A stretch of DNA of 64,000 nucleotides from Lutibacter maritimus (lineage in GTDB: Bacteria > Bacteroidota > Bacteroidia > Flavobacteriales > Flavobacteriaceae): positions 1 to 64,000 of the forward strand of contig NZ_FOZP01000003.1 in NCBI RefSeq assembly GCF_900116115.1. The letters run 5' to 3'. The notes below the pieces were generated by a model that was not told the DNA's origin, ran no database searches, and saw nothing but the letters and a program-made list of their open reading frames with translations. Numbering within the stretch: the first letter of the stretch is position 1; each line of letters opens with the position of its first letter. Both the position numbers and the translations under genes were made by a program. Positions 1 through 9,053 of this stretch are shown piece by piece.

Positions 1-663
1 TCTTACTTTTTCAATAATTTCCAAAGCACTTTTTACATCTTCTGTTAGCTTTGTATAATTTTTACTTGATAATATTTCTTTTGATATTAATTGTGATCCC
101 ATTCCAACACAAGTTACTCCTGCACTAAACCAGCTTTTTAGGTTTTCTTCTGTAGGTGAAACACCTCCTGTTGGCATTACACTCGTCCAAGGTTGTGGTC
201 CTTTTATTCCTTTTACAAATTGTGGTCCGTAAATATCTCCAGGGAATAATTTTACAATTTCACAGCCCAATTCTTCTGCTCTAGCAATTTCTGTTAATGT
301 TCCACAGCCTGGTGACCATAATACTTTGCGTCTATTACAAACTACTGCGATATCTTCTCTTAAAACAGGTGTTACTATAAAGTTTGCCCCTAAAGCCATA
401 TATAATGAAGCTGCGCCAGCATCGGTTACGGATCCAACTCCCATAATCATTCCTGGTAATTCTTTAATCGCATATTTGGTTAACTCTCCAAAAACTTCGT
501 GTGCAAAATCACCTCGTGCCGTAAATTCCATCAATCTTGCTCCGCCATCATAACATGCCTTTAATACTTGTTTACTTACTTCTAAATCATTACTGAAAAA
601 TAAAGGAATCATCCCTGTTTCTTTCATTGCTGTTGCAACTTCTATTCTTGTAAATTGTGCCAT
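1..663 (-). CDS. eda: 2-keto-3-deoxy-6-phosphogluconate (KDPG) aldolase, partial
   Basis: The enzyme splits KDPG into pyruvate and glyceraldehyde 3-phosphate, the last step of cytoplasmic uronate/KDG catabolism. The reading frame starts with ATG at 663 (MAQFTRIEVA) and stays open for 221 codons to the window edge. Family members are about 210-225 residues, so at most a few codons are missing. Seen: the Schiff-base lysine in VKLFPG (about K138), the catalytic Glu and substrate Arg in LMEFTARGD (E46, R50), GVGSVTDA and WSPGCGT. KDG kinase lies 109 bp upstream and glucuronate isomerase beyond it, so the three probably form one pathway operon. The family also includes 4-hydroxy-2-oxoglutarate aldolases; the neighbours favour KDPG. 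Confidence 0.93.
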   Translation of the reverse strand, partial: MAQFTRIEVATAMKETGMIPLFFSNDLEVSKQVLKACYDGGARLMEFTARGDFAHEVFGELTKYAIKELPGMIMGVGSVTDAGAASLYMALGANFIVTPVLREDIAVVCNRRKVLWSPGCGTLTEIARAEELGCEIVKLFPGDIYGPQFVKGIKGPQPWTSVMPTGGVSPTEENLKSWFSAGVTCVGMGSQLISKEILSSKNYTKLTEDVKSALEIIEKVR

Positions 664-772
664 TTTTTATTTATCTTTTTTTAATGAAGCTTTTCTTAAA
701 ATGGATTGTTGAGTCGTGTTTTCTACGACTCAACTTTCCGATTTAACCAAACTTAATTATAATACTTCTTTG

Positions 773-1813
773 TTATCGTGCTACTCTTCCTGAGGCATCA
801 CCACCCATTAATTTAGTTACTTCATCTACAGTTACTAAGTTGGCATCTCCTTTTATGGTGTGTTTTAAACAAGAGGCTGCTACTGCAAAGTCTAATGCGT
901 TTTGATCATCATCTGGATACGTTAATAATCCGTAAATCAATCCGCCCATAAAACTATCTCCACCTCCAACTCTATCTACAATATCAGTAATTTGATACTG
1001 ACGTGTTTGCAATAGTTGTTTTCCATCATATAAAACGCCGGCCCAAGTGTTATGAGATGCTGAAATTGAACCTCTTAACGTAGTAATTACTTTTTTAGCT
1101 CTTGGGAATTTCGCCATCATTTGCTGACAAACCGATAAAAACGCTTCTGCCTTTACATCATGTCCGTGTGTTTGAACTGCTGCTCCTTCTGGCTTAATGC
1201 CAAAGTGCATTTCTGCATCTTCTTCATTGCCTAAAATAACATCACAATACGATGTTAACTCGGTCATAATTGCTTCTCTATCTCCACCATATTTCCAAAG
1301 TTTTGCTCTATAGTTTAAATCTGTGGAAATGGTTAATCCTAATTTGCTGGCTGCTTTTACTGCCTCTAAACAAACATCCGCTGAACTTTGTGAAATTGCT
1401 GGAGTAATGCCTGTCCAATGAAACCACTCGGCTCCAGCAAAAACTTCCTCCCAATCTATCATGCCCAATTGAATTTCAGACATAGATGAATGTGCTCTAT
1501 CATACACAACTTTTGAACCTCTACTAACTGCGCCTGTCTCTAAAAAGTAAATTCCTAAACGATCTCCTCCCCAAACAATCTTATCTACTCCAACGCCTCT
1601 TTTACGCATTTCCATCATCGCACATTCTCCAATGTCATTTTTTGGTAAACGTGTTACAAAATCTACTGAAACACCATAGTTGGCTAAAGAAACTGCTACG
1701 TTTGATTCTCCGCCTCCATAAACAACATCAAAATTGTCCGCTTGTGAAAATCTTAAAAATCCTTGTGGTGATAATCGCAACATAATCTCACCAAATGTTA
1801 CTACTTTACTCAT
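773..1813 (-). CDS. kdgK: 2-dehydro-3-deoxygluconokinase (KDG kinase), PfkB family
   Basis: A ribokinase-fold sugar kinase that phosphorylates KDG with ATP to give KDPG, the substrate of the aldolase encoded just downstream. At 346 residues it has normal length. Seen: the N-terminal substrate loop GGGESNVAVSLANYG (33-47) and the C-terminal PfkB signature DRVGGGDSF (280-288), with the catalytic base at D286 and an anion hole GGG instead of the usual GAG. Other PfkB kinases are possible on sequence alone. The uxaC-kdgK-eda order makes KDG the likely substrate. Confidence 0.92.
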   Translation of the reverse strand: MSKVVTFGEIMLRLSPQGFLRFSQADNFDVVYGGGESNVAVSLANYGVSVDFVTRLPKNDIGECAMMEMRKRGVGVDKIVWGGDRLGIYFLETGAVSRGSKVVYDRAHSSMSEIQLGMIDWEEVFAGAEWFHWTGITPAISQSSADVCLEAVKAASKLGLTISTDLNYRAKLWKYGGDREAIMTELTSYCDVILGNEEDAEMHFGIKPEGAAVQTHGHDVKAEAFLSVCQQMMAKFPRAKKVITTLRGSISASHNTWAGVLYDGKQLLQTRQYQITDIVDRVGGGDSFMGGLIYGLLTYPDDDQNALDFAVAASCLKHTIKGDANLVTVDEVTKLMGGDASGRVAR

Positions 1814-1923
1814 TTGTATTTGTTTATAATATTATCAATTTTTAATTTAGAAAACATAAAATTACTTTAATGGATAATTGTAATTGTTCAAATTATGGTA
1901 GTTAATAATACAAAATGTTATAT

Positions 1924-3327
1924 TTAAAATTTGAAATATTCTTTTGCGTTGTTATAGCTTATATCTGTAACCATTTTACCAATCCATTCCATATCATTTG
2001 GTAATTCTCCTCTTTTAATTTCATCACCAAGAAGGTTACATAATATTCTTCTAAAATATTCATGTCTTGGAAAAGATAAGAAACTTCTAGAATCAGTTAA
2101 CATTCCTACAAAACAACTAATCAATCCCATGTTTGAAAGTGCATTTAGTTGTTTAGTCATTCCATCTTTTTGATCTAAAAACCACCATCCCGAACCATAT
2201 TGCACTTTTCCTTTTAAACTTCCATCATTAAAGTTGCCAATCATAGTTGCCATTACTTCATTGTCTGCTGGATTTAAGTTGTAAAGGATTGTTTTTGTTA
2301 ATTTATTTTTGCTGTCTAAAGCATTTAAAAACGATGATAATTTTTGGGCTTGTGAATAATCGCCAATAGAGTCCCAACCAGTATCTGGACCTAAAACTCT
2401 TAACATTCGTTCATTATTATTTCTTAACGCTCCTAAATGAAATTGTTGAACCCAACCAAATTCGTGATATGCTTCGGCTAAAAATAACAAAATAGCACTT
2501 TGAAATTTATACGCTTCTTCTGTTGATATTGTTTTATTGTTTCTTTTCTTTTGAAATATTGAATTAATTTCAGTTTCGGTAAAATTTTCAAAATAAATTT
2601 GATCTAAACCGTGATCGCACAATTTACAACCATTATCATTAAAATATTGAATTCTATTTTTTAAAGCATCACATAAATCTTGGTAAGTATTAATAGAGCA
2701 GTCTGCTGCATTTTCCAGAGCATTTAAATAGTCATTATAACCATCGTTTGCAATTAAAATTGCTTTATCAGGCCTAAATGCAGTGCTTACTTTTAGGTTC
2801 AGATTACTTTTTGCAATTTTTTGATGATGTTCTAAATTATCAATAGGATCTTCTGTTGTACAAACTAACTCCACATTTACTTTATGCAACAAGTTTTGAC
2901 AACTATATGCTTCTGTATTTAACTTCTCCTTTGTTTCTTGATAAATTTTTTCTGCTGAGTTTTCATTTAATAAATCATAAATATCAAAATAACGAGCTAA
3001 CTCTAAATGTGTCCAATGATATAAGGGATTTCTCATTGTATAAGGCACTGTTTTTGCCCAACTCATAAACTTATCTTTATCAGACGCATCTCCAGTAATA
3101 AAGTTTTCATTAATTCCCAAGGTTCTCATGGCTCTCCATTTGTAATGATCGCCATTTATCCAAACATTTGTAATGTTGCTAAAAATTTTATTTTCAGCTA
3201 TTTGCTGTGGAGGTAAATGATTATGATAATCTATAATAGGCATTTTACTTGCATACGTATGATAGAGTTCTTCAGCATATTTATTTTCAAGTAAAAAATT
3301 ATCGTGTATAAAATTTTTATCACTCAT
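1924..3327 (-). CDS. uxaC: Glucuronate isomerase (uronate isomerase)
   Basis: Interconverts D-glucuronate and D-fructuronate (or galacturonate and tagaturonate), the first step of the cytoplasmic hexuronate pathway. At 467 residues it has the full UxaC length, and belongs to the amidohydrolase-like TIM-barrel superfamily. The metal-binding HxH is visible near the N-terminus in IDYHNHLPP (H35, H37). Conserved blocks include GWVQQFHLGALRN, GWDSIGDYS and DSRSFLSFPRHEYFRR. It is the first gene of the uxaC-kdgK-eda set and follows a LacI-type palindrome about 150 bp upstream. The mannonate-oxidising steps (UxuB, UxuA) that would connect it to KDG are not in the window. Confidence 0.95.
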   Translation of the reverse strand: MSDKNFIHDNFLLENKYAEELYHTYASKMPIIDYHNHLPPQQIAENKIFSNITNVWINGDHYKWRAMRTLGINENFITGDASDKDKFMSWAKTVPYTMRNPLYHWTHLELARYFDIYDLLNENSAEKIYQETKEKLNTEAYSCQNLLHKVNVELVCTTEDPIDNLEHHQKIAKSNLNLKVSTAFRPDKAILIANDGYNDYLNALENAADCSINTYQDLCDALKNRIQYFNDNGCKLCDHGLDQIYFENFTETEINSIFQKKRNNKTISTEEAYKFQSAILLFLAEAYHEFGWVQQFHLGALRNNNERMLRVLGPDTGWDSIGDYSQAQKLSSFLNALDSKNKLTKTILYNLNPADNEVMATMIGNFNDGSLKGKVQYGSGWWFLDQKDGMTKQLNALSNMGLISCFVGMLTDSRSFLSFPRHEYFRRILCNLLGDEIKRGELPNDMEWIGKMVTDISYNNAKEYFKF

Positions 3328-3479
3328 TTTAAAATACTTATAATTATTTAATAAATTTATTTAAGTGTAAAATTTAATTTTAACAACCTTTAAATCCTTT
3401 TTAAATTGATTTTTAATTTAAAAATTATTTTAGGATTAAGTGAATGTTTAAAATTAAATTATCAACAAACAATATAAAT

Positions 3480-3493
3480 TGTAATCGATTACA
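3480..3493. promoter_or_regulatory. LacI-family-type operator upstream of uxaC
   Basis: A perfect 14-bp palindrome, TGTAATCGATTACA, lies about 153 bp upstream of the uxaC start. It has the central CG and even-length symmetry typical of LacI-family operators such as those of uronate regulators. No LacI-type gene is in the window, so the cognate protein is unknown. The rest of 3328-3730 is AT-rich and shows no gene. Confidence 0.55.
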
Positions 3494-3731
3494 CAAATGT
3501 AAAACAAATTTATTGAAATCCAATTTTTTATGTCATTTTATGCAAAATTTGATTTAAATTTTTATAAAAACACTCTAAACATTGAGGTTTTAAAATAAAT
3601 TTAAATGATTGAAGTAAAAACAAGTTTTAAACAAAAAGTATCCTAAAATAACTTTATACAGAAAAATAAGTATAGAAGACTTAAAAACATCACCACAATC
3701 ATATGTTGATTTTTATATATAAAAAAAGGAA

Positions 3732-3803
3732 AAACCCATAAACATCACTCTTATGGGGCTCTTTCTTGATTGATTGTTGGCAGAGGAAGGGATTTGAACC
3801 CTT
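3732..3803 (-). repeat. Degenerate tRNA-Ser 3' end plus terminator (attL-like, older copy)
   Basis: This stretch resembles the sequence at the 3' end of tRNA-Ser near 54530-54610. Both have a hairpin with CCCATAA/TTATGGG-type arms, then TTGATTGATTG, then GCAGAGGAAGGGATT-GAACCCT, which is the T-arm and acceptor strand of a tRNA. Only the 3' part of a tRNA is present: nothing in the next 60 bp upstream (minus strand) folds as a D-arm or anticodon arm. This fits an attachment-site duplication left by an element that entered the tRNA-Ser 3' end. Confidence 0.6.
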
Positions 3804-3848
3804 GAAGTTTTCTCTTTATTTACTAGTACTTCCCATCTCCATTAAAAT

Positions 3849-3869
3849 TTTGTTGACAGATTTGTTGAC
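3849..3869. repeat. Paired TTTGTTGAC direct repeats, possible integrase arm sites
   Basis: TTTGTTGAC occurs at 3849-3857 and again at 3861-3869, just inside the tRNA-end fragment at 3781-3803. Spaced direct repeats close to an attachment core are the usual form of tyrosine-recombinase arm sites. They differ from the repeats beside the integrase at 54 kb, so they would belong to a different integrase. This is inferred from position only. Confidence 0.35.
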
Positions 3870-3950
3870 CTAAATTGACATTAACCCACAATCTCATTAA
3901 TAAATGACAAGATTTTTAACACTACAAATAGCACTAAAACATATCAAATA

Positions 3951-4044
3951 TTATGAAACTTTTTGTAAATAATCTGTCACAATTTTAATGTTGAACCCAC
4001 TATATTCGGTTAATTCTTCTAAAGTAATAAACTGTTGTGACTCT
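3951..4044 (-). pseudogene. C-terminal remnant of the element-end small protein (paralogue of 17234-17440)
   Basis: Read on the minus strand, this stretch encodes SKESQQFITLEELTEYSGF followed by NIKIVTDYLQKVS and a stop at 3951-3953. It matches the last 32 residues of the 68-residue protein at 17234-17440 (KEPHQFITINEFSEYSGIE...). The N-terminal half is gone: the frame runs straight into the end of the GH3 gene. In both places the gene points toward a tRNA-Ser-end fragment, so it appears to be a conserved end gene of this element family. Confidence 0.6.
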
Positions 4045-6309
4045 TTACTTTAAACTAAATTCAACTTCCAGAAGCTCTACACTATTTGTTCCGACAAATA
4101 CTTTAAAATCGCCTATCTCAGCTTTAAATCTCATATCGTTTGTATAAAATGCTAAATCTTTTGAAGTTAATAAAAATGATATTTCTTTAGATTCCCCAAT
4201 TTTCAAAAAAACTTTTTCAAATCCTTTTAATTCTTTCACTGGTCTAGTAACACTTCCTACAATATCTTGAATATATAATTGCACAATCTCTTCACCATCA
4301 TATTTTCCAGTATTTGTAATTGTTACCCTAACCTCAATAGTTTCATTAAAATTAAACTCATTTTTATTAATTTTTAAGTCTGAATACTGAAATGACGTAT
4401 AACTTAAGCCATAACCAAATGGATATAATGGCGAATTAGGAGCATCTAAATATTTAGATCTAAATCGTTGTTCAGCTCCTTTAATTTTATAAGGTCTTCC
4501 AGTATTTTTATAGTTGTAATAAATAGGAATTTGTCCAACATTTCTAGGAAACGACATGGTAAGTTTCCCTGATGGATTGTACGCTCCAAAAAGCACATCC
4601 GCAATTGCTGCTCCGCCCATTGTTCCTGAAAACCAAGTTTCTATAATTGCATCCGTAACTTCGTTTTCATATTCTAATGTTAAAGGTCTACCATTCATTA
4701 AAATTAAAATAATTGGTTTCCCTGTTTTTTTAATTTCAGCTATTAGCTCTTTTTGCACACCTGGTACATCTAAATTAGTTCTACTTGCAGCTTCACCACT
4801 TAATCCGTGAGATTCTCCTAAAACCATTATTACAACATCTGATTCTTTAGCAATATTTACAGCTTCATTGAATTTTGATTTATCATTTCCTTCAATTTCA
4901 CAACCCTTTGCGTACTTAATAATTTCAGTATTCCCTAGTAAGTTTTCTATTCCTTCATAAACGCTAACAGCTTTACCAGTCCTATCTCCACGCGCTATCC
5001 AAGTTCCTAAAATATGACTTTCGTCTTTAACTAAAGGACCAATTAACGCTATTTTTTGATGCTTATTTAAAGGTAAAATATTGTTTTTATTTTTTAATAA
5101 GACAATAGATTTTTGAGCTAATTCTTTGGCTGTCTCTAAATATTCAGGTTTATAAAGCGTTACTTTTTCACGTTGTTCATTACTATACCTGTAAGGATCT
5201 TCAAACAGCCCTAAACGATATTTTAAAATTAAAATACGCCTTGCTGCAGCAGTTATTTTTTCTTCTGAAACTTTACCTTCTTCAACTAATTTTTTTAGAT
5301 TTCTTAAAAATATACCACCTTGCATATCCATATCAACTCCGGCATTTAACGCTTGTTCACCTGCCTGTTTTTCATCTTTAGAATACCCGTGAGGAATCAT
5401 TTCATTTATTGATGTATAATCAGTAACCACAAAACCATCAAAGTTCCATTCATTTCTTAAGATATCCGTCAATAAAAATTTATTTCCAGAAGCTGGAACT
5501 CCATTTAAATCATTAAAAGAAGTCATAAATGTTGTTACTCCTGCATCAATGGCAGCTTTAAATGGAGGTAAATAGGTTGTCCTTAATTCTCTTTCCGACA
5601 TATCTACTGTATTATAATCTCTTCCTGCAATCGCTGCTCCATAAGCTGCAAAATGTTTTGCACAAGCCAAAATTGTATTGTTTTTAGATAAATCATCACC
5701 TTGAAAACCTTTAACACGTGCTTTTGCAATTGCATTACCTAAAAAAACATCTTCCCCTGCTCCTTCTGAGACTCTTCCCCAACGAGGATCTCGAGAAATA
5801 TCAATCATTGGTGCAAACGTCCAGTGAAAACCTGAGGCCGAAGCTTCTTCTGCCGCAATCCTTGAACTCTTTTCAATTAAATCTAAATCCCAAGATGCTG
5901 ATTCTCCAAGTGAAATTGGAAATATAGTTTTGTATCCGTGAATAACATCATATCCAAATAATAATGGAATTCCTAATCTGGTTTCTTCAACTGCAATTTT
6001 TTGAAGTTCTATGGTAGCTTTTACAGTTGGCACACTAAATACAGCTCCAAGCATACCATCTTTTAAATAATCAACAAAATTTTTGTCTATAGTTGGCCCT
6101 GTAATGTCGGAGCCAGAAGAAAAGAGAACAGTTTGACCTATTTTTTCATCCAATGTCATTTTTTGGAGTAAACTATCAACAAAAATTATTGCTTTTGAGT
6201 TATTGGAACTTTTCTCTGGCTGCTCTTTATTTATAGTCATTTTAGTTGAACAAGAAGAAATTGATAGAAAAGATATCCATAAAATTATATTTGCTAGCTG
6301 TGTTTTCAT
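4045..6309 (-). CDS. bglX: Glycoside hydrolase family 3 beta-glucosidase, lipoprotein
   Basis: Cleaves terminal beta-linked glucose from oligosaccharides, acting on products of the neighbouring GH16 enzyme. It is 754 residues long, close to BglX-type enzymes. Seen: a lipoprotein signal with lipobox ending at C20 (LSISSC), so it is membrane-anchored on the periplasmic or outer-membrane side. The GH3 N-domain has RDPRWGRVSEGAGED and KHFAAYG, with the nucleophile D297 in FVVTDYTS. The GH3 C-domain has GESHGLSGEAASR, which supplies the likely acid/base Glu. A fibronectin-III-like domain ends the protein. It is the last gene of the glucan locus. Its stop abuts a fragment of a mobile-element gene. 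Confidence 0.93.
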   Translation of the reverse strand: MKTQLANIILWISFLSISSCSTKMTINKEQPEKSSNNSKAIIFVDSLLQKMTLDEKIGQTVLFSSGSDITGPTIDKNFVDYLKDGMLGAVFSVPTVKATIELQKIAVEETRLGIPLLFGYDVIHGYKTIFPISLGESASWDLDLIEKSSRIAAEEASASGFHWTFAPMIDISRDPRWGRVSEGAGEDVFLGNAIAKARVKGFQGDDLSKNNTILACAKHFAAYGAAIAGRDYNTVDMSERELRTTYLPPFKAAIDAGVTTFMTSFNDLNGVPASGNKFLLTDILRNEWNFDGFVVTDYTSINEMIPHGYSKDEKQAGEQALNAGVDMDMQGGIFLRNLKKLVEEGKVSEEKITAAARRILILKYRLGLFEDPYRYSNEQREKVTLYKPEYLETAKELAQKSIVLLKNKNNILPLNKHQKIALIGPLVKDESHILGTWIARGDRTGKAVSVYEGIENLLGNTEIIKYAKGCEIEGNDKSKFNEAVNIAKESDVVIMVLGESHGLSGEAASRTNLDVPGVQKELIAEIKKTGKPIILILMNGRPLTLEYENEVTDAIIETWFSGTMGGAAIADVLFGAYNPSGKLTMSFPRNVGQIPIYYNYKNTGRPYKIKGAEQRFRSKYLDAPNSPLYPFGYGLSYTSFQYSDLKINKNEFNFNETIEVRVTITNTGKYDGEEIVQLYIQDIVGSVTRPVKELKGFEKVFLKIGESKEISFLLTSKDLAFYTNDMRFKAEIGDFKVFVGTNSVELLEVEFSLK

Positions 6310-6511
6310 TTTTGAGTATTTACTTTTTAAAACTTATCTCGTCTAGTTTTATTGAATATTAAATTCGTTGATTGTCATATACATCCAAATTTCCATTTTA
6401 ACTTAAGGATTAAAGAATTGAAATTATTCTAGCATAAAAACCAAAAATGAATTCACATAAATACACAACAAATTCCACTTTTTTTTTGACATAAAGAATG
6501 TGTTTTTTATA

Positions 6512-7348
6512 TTATTTATATCTCAATTTTACGAATACAGGCAAGTGATCTGATGGGTATTTTAAGTTTTTAGAATCGCTTAAAATTGCATATTTGTCAA
6601 CTACTATTTTATTGTTTTTTGAAATAAAAATATAGTCAATTAATTGTGTCACCGGTTCATTGTGTTTAAAACCATTAAAAGTTCCTGAAGGGCCAAAAGG
6701 TTTTTCTCTTGAAACTTCCCTACAATCATTCATTTCTTTTTTTAGATTTATAATTCTTTCAGTAGTTGGTTCAGAATTGAAATCGCCCATAAATATTACG
6801 GGGTAATTTTTTGTGTTAAGAATTTTAATTTTTGACAGAATTAATTCAATACCTTTAGTTCTCGCTTCTTCTCCAATATGATCTAAGTGTGTATTGAAAA
6901 CCCATATTTTATGTTTTGTTTTTTTATCTTTCAACAAAGCATAGGAACAAACTCTGTTATATGCAGCGTCCCAACCTTTTGAAATTTCATCAGGTGTTTC
7001 AGAAAGCCAAAAAGTAGCTGTTTCTTTAACAATAAATCGATTTTTTTTATAATAAATATTTGAGGATTCTCCTTTACCATCACCATCTCTTCCAACACCA
7101 ACTTGATTGTATTGAGGAAGTAATACTGACATTTCAGTAACCTGAAGAGGAGTTGCTTCTTGAACACCTAAAATATCAGGTTCATAAAACTGTATTTGTG
7201 ATGTTAAAAATTCCTTTCTTAATGGCCAAGCGTTTTCGCCATCAACTTCAACATTTAAACGGACGTTATAGGTCATTGCTTTAAAAGTCTGGGCATATGA
7301 GTTGATACACAATCCAATAAATAGTAATAAAATAACTAATTTTTTCAT
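6512..7348 (-). CDS. Secreted endonuclease/exonuclease/phosphatase-fold hydrolase
   Basis: A 278-residue exported enzyme of the DNase I-like/EEP superfamily, whose members cleave phosphodiesters in nucleic acids, lipids or sugars. The start is taken at the second Met (MKKLVILLLF, 7348): it opens with a clean signal peptide ending around SYAQ and begins directly after the stop of the upstream gene. The motifs are complete: MTYNVRLN, GVQEAT, the catalytic His in NTHLDH, GDFNSEP and SDHLPV. EEP proteins of this type often sit in Bacteroidota glycan loci with unknown substrates. Its pairing with a GDPD domain suggests a phosphodiester substituent on the glycan or a phospholipid substrate. Confidence 0.85.
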   Translation of the reverse strand: MKKLVILLLFIGLCINSYAQTFKAMTYNVRLNVEVDGENAWPLRKEFLTSQIQFYEPDILGVQEATPLQVTEMSVLLPQYNQVGVGRDGDGKGESSNIYYKKNRFIVKETATFWLSETPDEISKGWDAAYNRVCSYALLKDKKTKHKIWVFNTHLDHIGEEARTKGIELILSKIKILNTKNYPVIFMGDFNSEPTTERIINLKKEMNDCREVSREKPFGPSGTFNGFKHNEPVTQLIDYIFISKNNKIVVDKYAILSDSKNLKYPSDHLPVFVKLRYK

Positions 7349-7349
7349 C

Positions 7350-8924
7350 CTAATTTTTAATTGTTGGTTTCTGGTATATTCTAACATAATCTACTAACAT
7401 TTCGGAAGGGAAAATTGTATCATCAATATCACCTCCCCAATTTCCACCAATGGCAAGATTTAATATTAAAAAATAAGGTTTATCAAAAGGCCAACCTTCG
7501 TTCGTAGAAATCATTCCATTTTCTCCTTTTTTAGCTTCAAAAAATAATTTATTATCTATATAAAACTTGATAAATTCAGGTGTCCATTCTATTCCATATA
7601 AGTGAAAGTTATTAAAAACATCAGGAATTCTATCAAAATGTGTTATTTGAGTATTCTTTATATGATTGTATTCTTTGGAATGTAGTGAAACATGCACCAT
7701 ATTTGGGTCTTTTCCAACATGTTCCATAATATCAATTTCACCACACAAAGGCCAAGCCTCTTCTTTTTTACGAAGACTTTCTGGTAGCATCCAAATTGCT
7801 GGCCAAGTTCCTTTTCCTTTAGGTAATTTTGCCATTACTTCAATTTTTCCGTATTGCAAAACAAACCTATTATAAGTTGTTAACCTTGCTGAAGTATAAT
7901 GTCTATTTTCAATGTCTTTTTTTAAAGCTACAATATGTAATTTCCCATTTTTAACAAATGAATTATCTAAAGATTTTTCCAAATAGAACTGTTTTTCATT
8001 ATTACCAAACCCCTGACCTCCATATTTATAATTCCATTTTAATGAATCTGGCAAACCCTCATTATTAAATTCATCAGACCAAATTAACTTATAATCTTTA
8101 TAAGTAGTTAACCGATTTTTAAACATTTTTAATAATAATTCTGGTTCATCAGTAGTAATAAAATCAAAATTATTAGCTAATAACCAATCCATATCGGCAA
8201 CATTATTTACTGTCCAAGCATTTAAAGTAAAATCAGATGCTTTAGTGCTTTCAATGGATTTTAAATTGTTTTTATAATTATTATAGTAGTAATCAATACC
8301 ACTAATACCATCTTTTTTTAATTGCTCAATTGATTTATTGCTTTCTAAGTATTGGGTTAAAGCTGCTGGTTCTAATTGTATTATTTTTTTTAGTATATCA
8401 TAATCAAAACTTATATATACTACCAAATCTTTTGCTTTTAGTGCTTCAACCATTTGAACTACTTTAGTTGCTATAAGCTGTCCTCTTTCCTTACTTATTT
8501 TTGAAGGTTTTATCTCACAAAACAATCTAGTGGTGGCATTGTTTTTAATCCCAGCCAAAAGATATTCTTTTAAAGTTGGGAGCTTTTCTCCATTGAATAA
8601 TTTAAAAGCAGCTAATTCTGAATAGTTGGTTTTTTCAATTTCTAAATTATTATATTGTGGGTCATGCGTTACAATTAGCACGTTATCTGCAGTCATTCTA
8701 ACATCAAATTCTGAACCTGAACAGTTTAATTGAATTGCTTCCTTAAGTGAAGCTATTGAATTTTGAGGAAGATTTTTATTTTTCCAAGCACCTCTATGCG
8801 CTACAACTTTGTTATTTACAAAATTAACATTGCTTTGTAAATTAATATTAGTTGAGTTACAACCTAAAATAAATGCAAAAGTTGCTATTAATAAACCTGT
8901 GGATATTTTTTTAATTTTTCCCAT
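7350..8924 (-). CDS. GDPD-GH16 fusion lipoprotein (glycerophosphodiesterase domain plus laminarinase-like domain)
   Basis: A 524-residue lipoprotein (lipobox Cys at C22 in FILGCN) with two catalytic domains. Residues about 38-275 are a glycerophosphodiester phosphodiesterase domain with an apparently complete active site: HRGA (H43), the acidic pair in GSEFDV, THDP, and EIKP; it ends with NAWTVN and TTDEPE. Residues about 285-520 are a GH16 domain with the E-x-D-x-x-E catalytic motif GEIDIMEHVG (E396, D398, E401), as in beta-1,3-glucanases. It lies between susD and the EEP hydrolase, in the same direction. The GH16 part probably makes the endo cuts in the imported glucan. The role of the GDPD part is unknown; removal of glycerophosphate groups is an inference. 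Confidence 0.9.
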   Translation of the reverse strand: MGKIKKISTGLLIATFAFILGCNSTNINLQSNVNFVNNKVVAHRGAWKNKNLPQNSIASLKEAIQLNCSGSEFDVRMTADNVLIVTHDPQYNNLEIEKTNYSELAAFKLFNGEKLPTLKEYLLAGIKNNATTRLFCEIKPSKISKERGQLIATKVVQMVEALKAKDLVVYISFDYDILKKIIQLEPAALTQYLESNKSIEQLKKDGISGIDYYYNNYKNNLKSIESTKASDFTLNAWTVNNVADMDWLLANNFDFITTDEPELLLKMFKNRLTTYKDYKLIWSDEFNNEGLPDSLKWNYKYGGQGFGNNEKQFYLEKSLDNSFVKNGKLHIVALKKDIENRHYTSARLTTYNRFVLQYGKIEVMAKLPKGKGTWPAIWMLPESLRKKEEAWPLCGEIDIMEHVGKDPNMVHVSLHSKEYNHIKNTQITHFDRIPDVFNNFHLYGIEWTPEFIKFYIDNKLFFEAKKGENGMISTNEGWPFDKPYFLILNLAIGGNWGGDIDDTIFPSEMLVDYVRIYQKPTIKN

Positions 8925-9053
8925 TTTAAATACTATATATTTTAAAAGTTGCTTCTGAATTTTCTAAAAAAACAGAAGCAACAATAAAACTAAACTTAAT
9001 TAATAGATAAAAACACTTAATTATACTTGGATAATTAACTTAACTATGATTAT

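Noticed and set aside
3735-3860. A complete tRNA near 3.8 kb
   Set aside because: Only the T-arm and acceptor 3' strand can be made; no anticodon arm or 5' acceptor strand is present.
3807-3860. Possible integrase C-terminus (VNKSVNKILMEMGSTSK) on the minus strand
   Set aside because: A stop lies directly before it in frame and there is no similarity to the integrase at 53 kb; the TTTGTTGAC repeats explain the pattern better.
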